Part shown: positions 1 to 7,570 of the stretch, piece by piece | Numbering within the stretch: the first letter of the stretch is position 1 | Layout: each line of letters opens with the position of its first letter | Assembly (NCBI GenBank): GCA_023251155.1 | Contig: JAHEZH010000007.1 | Coordinates: 1-64,000, forward strand | Source of the DNA: Flammeovirgaceae bacterium | GTDB lineage: Bacteria; Bacteroidota; Bacteroidia; Cytophagales; Cyclobacteriaceae | Reading direction: 5' to 3' | DNA: 64,000 nucleotides | Notes under the pieces: generated by a model | Databases searched by the model: none | Seen by the model: the letters and a program-made list of their open reading frames with translations, nothing else | What the model was told of the DNA's origin: nothing | Program-made: the position numbers and the translations under genes

Positions 1-143
1 TGCCTTAAATCGGCCAGCGTAGGACTATCATCTTTACATGACCAAAATGCAGCAGCAAAGAATGCCACCAGCACTGCACTAAGTAGATAACGGAATTGGG
101 GTTTGTTTTTGTTTTTCATAATTAACTTGTTAAAAAATATAAA

Positions 144-842
144 TCAAAAGTGGGCTAAAGTAACGGCTACATTAAAACTCAGTGTTCCAATCTTCAAATC
201 ATCTCCCCACACATCAACTGTATTTTTTACATTGTACTTACTTCTTGATTCGGGTCGGTTCACCGCATTAAGTGCTTGCTGATAACGAAACTCCAATGCA
301 ACAGGCATAGAAAACAGTGTCATCTCAGCTGCTACACCGACCAGCAGGCCATATTGATTACGATAGTAATCTTCGGATACAAATGAAGCTCCTTTGTATT
401 CAACTGCCGGATATCCCTGCAATTGAGCTACGTTGACATACTTCTCTTGCACCGCTACGGAATAACTGTAATATCCACCTAGTAAAAGTTTAGGCTGCAG
501 GCTCTCCTCTTTAAGAGCGGGCAGTCCCAACTCGGCAATAACGGGTAGTTGAATGGAATGAAAAAGCAGTTTTGCCTTATGATGATTCAGCTCTGGCTTA
601 ATTACAACGTAGTCATAAAGATTCGCTCCCTGCTGTGAATAAAGTAATTCAGCTCGCGCAGTAAGAAAACTTAAAACAGGATACTTTATAAATACTCCTG
701 CATTGTAGCCAGGCACCACATCATAAGCTTTATTGCCTACGAAAGAATTAAAATTGATTCCTGCTTTGCATCCGGCGGATAGCTGTGCAAATGATGATGT
801 GCCGATAAACAGAAAGAAGAGCGCGTAAAGATTAATCTTCAT
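144..842 (-). CDS. Outer membrane beta-barrel protein (PorT-like family)
   Basis: ORF of 232 aa with signal peptide (MKINLYALFFLFIGTSSFAQ), 'AGCKAGINFNSF' start typical of porin-like barrels and alternating aromatic strands. Confidence 0.7.
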   Translation of the reverse strand: MKINLYALFFLFIGTSSFAQLSAGCKAGINFNSFVGNKAYDVVPGYNAGVFIKYPVLSFLTARAELLYSQQGANLYDYVVIKPELNHHKAKLLFHSIQLPVIAELGLPALKEESLQPKLLLGGYYSYSVAVQEKYVNVAQLQGYPAVEYKGASFVSEDYYRNQYGLLVGVAAEMTLFSMPVALEFRYQQALNAVNRPESRSKYNVKNTVDVWGDDLKIGTLSFNVAVTLAHF

Positions 843-1100
843 AGATAAGGGGGTTGGGTTAATGTGTATAACTGAATATACTACAATCTATAGTCAGAAA
901 AATGCCCCACTAAGGGGTATATCATTCTTTTTAAAGAAGGCATCGCGATTAAACAATGCTTATATTATATTAGTGAATAGTAGAGTAACCAGCAAATTAA
1001 AACTATTTAAATGGAGTTAAATCGAACATAAACATCCACTCAAACGTATACTCTTCCATTTTGTTGACTTTTATTAAAATAAAAATACAAACCCCCGCAC

Positions 1101-1682
1101 ATGAAAAAGTTATTACTCATTACAGTTATTGGCCTTACTTTGTCCATAACAGCAAAAGCGCAACAGGAGAAAGGTGACATTGCGATACAGTTCTCCGGAA
1201 ATTTTTATACACAAACCATCGACTTTGGTACAAGCAAAGAAAAATTCTACTCCGGCAACGTTTATGTTAAACTTGGAAAATTCTTCACACCCAATATCGA
1301 ATTGGGAGTAAAGCCCAATGTGAGCATATCTCCCCGATATGAAACCAAAATCGTAAAAGGAGAAATTCAAACAACAAAGAAGATGGGTGCTGATGTTGGC
1401 TTTGGTCTGTACGGTACGTATTCTTTTCTTACGGCAGATGCCAAAATGATGCCCTATGCGGGTGCCGAAGTCAGCTATGCCCCTACCGGCAATGAGTCGA
1501 CCATCAACCTCGGACCGTATGCGGGTGTTAAGTACTTTCTTACCGAAAAAATCAACATCGATGCCAACGCCAGTTACCTTATCAACTTAGGTAGTACTTA
1601 TGGCAATCAATCCGATACGAACATTGGTGGTCTGCTTACTATCAACTTGGGTATAGGTGTCATCTTAGGAAAGCTTAAATAA
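1101..1682 (+). CDS. Outer membrane beta-barrel protein
   Basis: 193 aa, signal peptide MKKLLLITVIGLTLSITAKAQ, glycine/aromatic barrel-like strands; 9 nt upstream of the next CDS. Confidence 0.7.
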   Translation: MKKLLLITVIGLTLSITAKAQQEKGDIAIQFSGNFYTQTIDFGTSKEKFYSGNVYVKLGKFFTPNIELGVKPNVSISPRYETKIVKGEIQTTKKMGADVGFGLYGTYSFLTADAKMMPYAGAEVSYAPTGNESTINLGPYAGVKYFLTEKINIDANASYLINLGSTYGNQSDTNIGGLLTINLGIGVILGKLK

Positions 1683-1691
1683 AATTAACTA

Positions 1692-3698
1692 ATGAAGTTA
1701 CGCTATAGTCTCGTCTGTCTATTGTGCTTTTACTCGTTTGTCACCTACTCTCAAAACAGCTACCTCACTCCTTTAAGGAAGATCAAAGTAAGCGAGAAAG
1801 AAATACAATCCATTTCATTTTCAAGCGATGGAGAATGGGTTGCCGCTGCCGATGAAAAAGGAATTGTTACACTACGCTCTGTTGCCAGCGATGCTATCCT
1901 GGCTAAGATAGCGAATACCAGTCCCGCTGTCTTTCATGACTTCATCGATCAGGGAAAAACATTCCTTCTGCTCGATCAATCCGGGCGGCTAACCAAATTC
2001 AATACTGAAAGTAAGGAGTCTTCTTTTTCTGATCTGTCGAAAGGCATTAAAGTAGCGTCACTGGATCCAGGTCAAAACTATCTTAGCTTTCTTAACCGGG
2101 AGAACACTATTGAAATCATTGATCTCAAAGCCGGGATGACTTCAGGTCGCATCCAGAAACTGAATGGCATGGAAAGCACCATGTATTTAGGTTTTGATCG
2201 CTTTGGCCAGCAGTTTGCCGCAATCAATAAAACAGGTGATGCGATTACATGGAATCCGCTCAATCAACAACTGCTTCGTCAGCTAAAACTGCAAAGTGGT
2301 GAGTTCTCCGGATCAAAGTCAGTGATTCATTCTGCTTCCGCCAACAGTAGCGGTGATCTTTTCCTGATCGGATTACAGGAAGTATTTATTCCAAAAGGTG
2401 GCATGCAGGGTCGTGCCCAACCGGAAAGAAGAAATATGATCATTGCATACGATTGGAACTCTGGCCAGGAAGTAAAACGAGTGCCGCTGCGCTATCGTGC
2501 AGATGGTATCGCACTTGGCCCTGGGCCTATGAATATGGCTTACTATTCTTCTGATACACGCACTATCGATTTACTCAATTTGGATAAAGCAATAGTGAGC
2601 AGCAGTGTAGCCGTAGACGAGCGTCCTTCCAGCATTTCCATTTCGGATGACAGTCGTTTCCTTGCGGTAGGCACCGTATCCGGGAATGTCTATCTCTATG
2701 AAATAGTCATTAACAATCCATCCGAAGTTAAAATAGTACGACCAGCTATTAATAGAAATATTGGTGACCAGGTGGTCAATGATACCAACCTTAAAGTAGA
2801 AGGTGTCATTGATGGTACTGATAAGATTGCTAAAGTAGTTGTAAACGGTGAACCTGTAACCATGGATATGAGTCGTGGTTTTTCTTCTGATGTAAAATTA
2901 GCGAAAGGCAAAAACCGGATCAGGATATCCGTACAGAATACACAGGGCATGGTAACGGAAAAAGATTTCTATGTTACCTGCGAACCGACAGTCAAAGGCA
3001 AAGAAGATAAACAACTGCCTTCGCATGGCAAAAGGGTAGCATTAGTAATAGGCAACTCCACCTATGCCAGTGCGGCCAAGCTCAACAACACGGTGAATGA
3101 TGCCAATAGTATGGCTGAAACATTGCAAGGTCTTGGTTTCGAGGTGATCAAATTAACCAATGCCAGCTATGAACAAATGAAAAATGCCATCTATTCCTTT
3201 GGTGACAAAATACAGGAAGTGGATGTGTGCCTGTTTTATTATGCAGGTCATGGTCTGGAGGTAGATGGCACTAACTATTTAGTACCTATCGATGCCGATA
3301 TCAATTCCGCATTAGATGTGAAACTCAAAGCCATTCCCATGACGGGTGTATTGCGCACGATGGAATTTGCCAACGATGAAGGATTGAACATGATTGTACT
3401 TGATGCCTGCCGAAACAATCCCTTTCCTACAGGTAAAAGAAGCAGCGGGTCAGGGTTAGCGCGAGTGCAAGCACCGAGCGGCACATTAATCGCTTATGCC
3501 ACCGACCCTGGATCAGTTGCTTCGGATGGTGATAAGTCCAACGGCCTGTATACAGGAGAATTAATCAGGCAGATGAAAATATCGCAACGTATCGAGGATA
3601 TATTCATGAATACACGCAATGCTGTGGAGCACCTTTCTGATGGCCGCCAACGGCCTTGGGAAGAAGCACGACTCAAGGGTGTATTTTATCTGAAGTAG
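1692..3698 (+). CDS. Secreted caspase-family (C14-like) protein with N-terminal WD40-like propeller
   Basis: Signal peptide; WD-like repeats in the first ~350 aa; C-terminal caspase p20 motifs 'KRVALVIGNSTYA', 'FYYAGHG' (His) and 'IVLDACRNNP' (Cys). Confidence 0.9.
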   Translation: MKLRYSLVCLLCFYSFVTYSQNSYLTPLRKIKVSEKEIQSISFSSDGEWVAAADEKGIVTLRSVASDAILAKIANTSPAVFHDFIDQGKTFLLLDQSGRLTKFNTESKESSFSDLSKGIKVASLDPGQNYLSFLNRENTIEIIDLKAGMTSGRIQKLNGMESTMYLGFDRFGQQFAAINKTGDAITWNPLNQQLLRQLKLQSGEFSGSKSVIHSASANSSGDLFLIGLQEVFIPKGGMQGRAQPERRNMIIAYDWNSGQEVKRVPLRYRADGIALGPGPMNMAYYSSDTRTIDLLNLDKAIVSSSVAVDERPSSISISDDSRFLAVGTVSGNVYLYEIVINNPSEVKIVRPAINRNIGDQVVNDTNLKVEGVIDGTDKIAKVVVNGEPVTMDMSRGFSSDVKLAKGKNRIRISVQNTQGMVTEKDFYVTCEPTVKGKEDKQLPSHGKRVALVIGNSTYASAAKLNNTVNDANSMAETLQGLGFEVIKLTNASYEQMKNAIYSFGDKIQEVDVCLFYYAGHGLEVDGTNYLVPIDADINSALDVKLKAIPMTGVLRTMEFANDEGLNMIVLDACRNNPFPTGKRSSGSGLARVQAPSGTLIAYATDPGSVASDGDKSNGLYTGELIRQMKISQRIEDIFMNTRNAVEHLSDGRQRPWEEARLKGVFYLK

Positions 3699-3851
3699 CG
3701 TGGAATGACTCGACTACATGCCTTCAATTGAACTGATTGTAGCCTTGACATACCTGCACTTATTCTTTTTCTGAAGGGTATGCCTGTATTGTATAACATC
3801 ATCTTATCTTCCTGATAACGGTATCGCTGAATACAACCTGTATATAAAACA

Positions 3852-3878
3852 AAAAGGGGAGCTCACCGCTCCCCTTTT
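3852..3878. terminator. Bidirectional rho-independent-type terminator between caspase gene and tsf
   Basis: Perfect AAAAGGGGAGC-tcacc-GCTCCCCTTTT hairpin between convergent genes. Confidence 0.8.
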
Positions 3879-3901
3879 ACGTATACTTTAATCAGAAAAA
3901 A

Positions 3902-4735
3902 TTATCCGATCGCTACTCGCTTGAATTCAGCTACAGTCAATCCTTTCGTCACGCTGTCCAGGTATTGAGCCACTGTCTTAGAGTTGTCCTTAACGAAGAT
4001 CTGGTGTACAAGGGTATTGTCCTTGAAGAATTTCTGAAGTTTACCTTGGGCAATCTTCTCCACCATGTTTTCTGGTTTGCCTTCCGCCAGGATCATCGCT
4101 TTAGCAATTTCCAATTCCTTATCGATGATGGCCTTATCGATGTTTTTCTCATCCACCGCAACAGGATTCATGGCAGCGATCTGCATACCTACGTCCTTAC
4201 CTGCTTCAGTTACATCTTTGCCATTAACACCCTTCAGTGATACCAATACGCCCAACTTGCTACCTGCGTGGATATAAGGAACCACTGCTTCGCCTGTCAT
4301 ACGTACGTACTCACTTACTTCGATCTTCTCACCGATTTTACCTACCAGCTCAACAATTTTATCGTTGATCGTAAGATCACCTGCCTTCTCGGCAAGTAAC
4401 GCAGCGGTATCTGCAGGTTTCTTGGCAAAAGCCGTTTCAGCGATGAGTTTTCCAAGGCTTAGAAATTCTTCGTTCTTGCCTACGAAGTCGGTTTCGCAGT
4501 TCAAAGCAATCAATACTGCTTCTTTGCTATCCGCAGCTACTTTAATAAATACAGATCCTTCCTTAGCATCTCTGTCAGAACGGGAAGCAGAAACCTTCTG
4601 TCCCTTCTTACGAAGAATTTCAATGGCTTTTTCAAAATCTCCTTCGGCTTCCGTCAATGCTTTTTTGCAATCCATCATACCGGCACCAGTCATGGTGCGG
4701 AGCTTATTTACATCTTGTGCGGTGATCGCTGACAT
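3902..4735 (-). CDS. tsf: Translation elongation factor Ts
   Basis: 277 aa; 'VNKLRTMTGAGMMDCKKALTEAEGDFEKAIEILRKKG' and 'NCETDFV' signatures. Confidence 0.98.
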   Translation of the reverse strand: MSAITAQDVNKLRTMTGAGMMDCKKALTEAEGDFEKAIEILRKKGQKVSASRSDRDAKEGSVFIKVAADSKEAVLIALNCETDFVGKNEEFLSLGKLIAETAFAKKPADTAALLAEKAGDLTINDKIVELVGKIGEKIEVSEYVRMTGEAVVPYIHAGSKLGVLVSLKGVNGKDVTEAGKDVGMQIAAMNPVAVDEKNIDKAIIDKELEIAKAMILAEGKPENMVEKIAQGKLQKFFKDNTLVHQIFVKDNSKTVAQYLDSVTKGLTVAEFKRVAIG

Positions 4736-4860
4736 AGTTATTTACAATTTTTGATTTAGTAGTTCGATTCAATACTTCCTTTAAAAAATTAAACACCGGC
4801 TGTAGACCGATGTTTAATGTTTATTGGCGAATTAGCACATCGGCTAATTGAAAAATCAGA

Positions 4861-5625
4861 TTAAGCTTCCTGAGCTTCGTCTACTTTTCTTTTCTCTTCT
4901 TCTTCTTTCTTGTGACCTGCTTCTTCCTTGTCCTTCTTACGCTCGTTCAAGCCTTCTTCAATGTTTTTACCAATGTATTTGGTAATGATTGAAATGGATT
5001 TAAAAGCATCATCGTTCGCCGGGATAGGGAAGTCGATGTTAGAAGGATCGGAGTTGGTATCCACCATAGCAAATACAGGGATGTTCAACTTCAATGCTTC
5101 TGCTACCGCAATGTGTTCACGCTTTACGTCAATTACGAAAAGTGCTGCAGGAAGACGGTTAAGGTCTGCAATACCACCCAACAATTTCTCCAGCTTAGCT
5201 TTTTCACGGCTGATCGTCAGACGCTCGCGCTTAGCCAGGTTGCTGAAATTTTCATCTTTCATCAACTTTTCGATCTGCTGTAATTTCTTCAATGACTTGC
5301 GGATCGTAGCAAAGTTAGTCAACATACCACCCAACCAACGCTCGGTAACGAACGGCATGTTCAGGCGAGTTGCTTCTTCTGCGATGATGTCTTTCGCTTG
5401 TTTCTTGGTAGCTACGAACATGATCTTGCGACCTGAACGCACTATGTTCTTCAATGCGAAAGCTGCTTCTTCCAGGTTTTTCAGCGTCTTGTTAAGATCG
5501 ATGATATGGATACCGTTGTTTTCCATGAAGATGTACTCCGACATCTTCGGGTTCCATTTGCGGGTAAGGTGTCCGAAGTGAACACCTGCATCCATCAATT
5601 CCTGGTTTGTTATTTTATCTGCCAT
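4861..5625 (-). CDS. rpsB: 30S ribosomal protein S2
   Basis: 254 aa; 'ELMDAGVHFGHLTRKWNPKM', 'RWLGGMLTNF', 'VDTNSDPSNIDFPIPANDDA'. Confidence 0.98.
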   Translation of the reverse strand: MADKITNQELMDAGVHFGHLTRKWNPKMSEYIFMENNGIHIIDLNKTLKNLEEAAFALKNIVRSGRKIMFVATKKQAKDIIAEEATRLNMPFVTERWLGGMLTNFATIRKSLKKLQQIEKLMKDENFSNLAKRERLTISREKAKLEKLLGGIADLNRLPAALFVIDVKREHIAVAEALKLNIPVFAMVDTNSDPSNIDFPIPANDDAFKSISIITKYIGKNIEEGLNERKKDKEEAGHKKEEEEKRKVDEAQEA

Positions 5626-5645
5626 GCTTGTAATTCTATTATCGA

Positions 5646-6032
5646 TTAACGCTTGCTGAACTGGAATCTTCTTCTTGCCTTTCTACGTCCTGGTTTCTTT
5701 CTTTCCACCATACGTGAATCGCGGGTCATAATTCCTTCTTTTCTCAAAGCAGGTTTATTTTCTGCGTTGATAGAAACAATAGCACGGGCAATACCCAAGC
5801 GAATGGCTTCTGCCTGTCCTTTGCTACCTCCTCCTTCAACATTAACAGTTACATCGTAGTTCGCTTCCAACTTGGAAATAGTCAGCGCTTGCTTTACGAT
5901 CGTCTGGTGGATTTCAGACGGAAAGTAAACTTTCAAGTCTCTTTGGTTAACGGTAACCGTACCGCTACCAGGCACTACATATACTCTGGCAATTGAAGTC
6001 TTTCTTCTGCCGATGGTGTTAGTAACTTCCAT
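5646..6032 (-). CDS. rpsI: 30S ribosomal protein S9
   Basis: 128 aa; 'GRRKTSIARVYVVPGSG', C-terminal 'KKPGRRKARRRFQFSKR'. Confidence 0.98.
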   Translation of the reverse strand: MEVTNTIGRRKTSIARVYVVPGSGTVTVNQRDLKVYFPSEIHQTIVKQALTISKLEANYDVTVNVEGGGSKGQAEAIRLGIARAIVSINAENKPALRKEGIMTRDSRMVERKKPGRRKARRRFQFSKR

Positions 6033-6035
6033 TTA

Positions 6036-6479
6036 TCAGAATTTTAATTCTTTAGGTTGCTGTGCTGTATGAGGGTGCTCGGTACCTGCATATACATGCA
6101 AGCTGCGGAACAGCTGACGACCCATGCTGTTTTTAGGAAGCATGCCACGTACAGAGTGCTCTACCAAACGCTCAGGGTGTTTCGATTTGATAATCGTAGG
6201 AGTCAATTCACGCTGACCGCCTGGGTAACCTGAGTAGGTGAAAATCACACGGTTAGTCCACTTTTTACCTGTCATCCTTACTTTTTCAGCATTGATAACG
6301 ATAACATGGTCACCCATGTCTGTGTTAGGAGTGTAACTTGCTTTGTGCTTGCCGCGCAATACACGAGCAATTTGTGTTGCCACCCGACCCAACACCTGGT
6401 CTTTTGCGTCCACGATAACCCAACCCTTATCTGCCGTAGCAGCGTTGGCGTTTAGTGTCTTATAACTGTTATGATCCAC
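6036..6479 (-). CDS. rplM: 50S ribosomal protein L13
   Basis: 147 aa; 'WVIVDAKDQVLGRVATQIARVLRGKHKASYTPNTDMGD'. Confidence 0.98.
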   Translation of the reverse strand: MDHNSYKTLNANAATADKGWVIVDAKDQVLGRVATQIARVLRGKHKASYTPNTDMGDHVIVINAEKVRMTGKKWTNRVIFTYSGYPGGQRELTPTIIKSKHPERLVEHSVRGMLPKNSMGRQLFRSLHVYAGTEHPHTAQQPKELKF

Positions 6480-6531
6480 TTTTTTGGCTTTTAAAACCCG
6501 ATTAAATTCAATACCCCCTTAAAAAGGGACA

Positions 6532-6562
6532 CAAAAGTAGGTTCGATAAACAAATTATGCAA
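6532..6562 (-). promoter_or_regulatory. Bacteroidota-type promoter for rplM operon
   Basis: Minus strand: TTG (6562-6560) - 20 nt - TACTTTTG (6539-6532), matching TTG/TAnnTTTG consensus. Confidence 0.65.
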
Positions 6563-6789
6563 GCCCCAATGCAGATTTACCTGACTCTGATCGTAAAAAT
6601 CTGAAAAGCATTGAATAGCGCTTGATTTCGCCCATTTACTTCCGAATTACTTCTTGCTACCTGCCACCATAAGGGTAATCTGCTTCTGAATTCCGCTCCT
6701 TCTCCACTCTTCCGCCACTCTTTTGCCTGCTCGCTGCCGGCCTTCATTCGTTTTCCATCCGGTGACAATTCAAATACATCCGGTTTTGA

Positions 6790-7569
6790 CTACCTGCTGT
6801 TTTCGGTCAGTTGCTTCAGCAAAACCCGGAAATCTTTCGGATAAGGCGCTTCCGCCTTGACGCGCTCTCCGTTCAGTTTATTGAATTCCAGTGAAAACGC
6901 ATGGAGTGCCATTCTTTTGATTAAAGGCTCCTCTTCGGTGGTCTTTTTCAGATTAAACCCCCTTTTTACCGATGACAAGAAGAAGGGCTTCCCGCCATAC
7001 GTTTCATCGCCTGTAATGGGCGCTTTGAGCAGGAAACTCAGGTGTACCCTGATCTGGTGCATGCGGCCCGTCACAGGCGAACACTCTATTAGCGTGTGGT
7101 TGCGGAAGGTTTTTAATGTATTGAAAGTGGTTTGCGCTTCTTTTCCCTCTCGTGAGATACGGGCAGTACCGTCATTCTGCTTCAATATAGATGCATCGAC
7201 ATACTCGTCCTTAAAATGATGAATACCATCCGCTATAGCGTGATAGATTTTTTTTACCTCCCGGTGTTCAAACTGCATGCTCAGGTGGCGATACGCCTCC
7301 GGATTTCGTGCGATTGCCAGAACACCGGAAGTATCCTTATCCAGACGATGACACACTTGCGGATCGGGCTCTACTTCCCGCACCAGATGTAATATATTGG
7401 TTCCCTCATGGCGATCTTCCAGCGTAGAGATGAAGGGTGGCTTGTTGATGAGCAGGTAGTCCTCATCTTCGTAAACAATAGCCTCTTTCAGATCGAATCG
7501 TGAATTTTTCATTAGCCCCCAAAGTTGGGCAAAGATGAGCAGGGGGGCAAATGCCCCCCGTTTAATCAC
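6790..7569 (-). CDS. RluA-family RNA pseudouridine synthase
   Basis: 259 aa; 'CHRLDKDTSGVLAIARN' catalytic motif and 'GRMHQIRVHLSFL'. True start may be the internal Met (MKNSRFDLKEAIVYEDEDYLLINKP). Confidence 0.92.
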   Translation of the reverse strand: MIKRGAFAPLLIFAQLWGLMKNSRFDLKEAIVYEDEDYLLINKPPFISTLEDRHEGTNILHLVREVEPDPQVCHRLDKDTSGVLAIARNPEAYRHLSMQFEHREVKKIYHAIADGIHHFKDEYVDASILKQNDGTARISREGKEAQTTFNTLKTFRNHTLIECSPVTGRMHQIRVHLSFLLKAPITGDETYGGKPFFLSSVKRGFNLKKTTEEEPLIKRMALHAFSLEFNKLNGERVKAEAPYPKDFRVLLKQLTENSR

Positions 7570-7570
7570 C

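Noticed and set aside
4928-5581. 217 aa plus-strand ORF opposite rpsB
   Set aside because: Shadow ORF of rpsB; low-complexity serine/phenylalanine-rich translation with no motifs.
6577-6768. 63 aa minus-strand ORF between rplM and the pseudouridine synthase
   Set aside because: Short, no recognisable motif, no convincing start context; not called as a gene.
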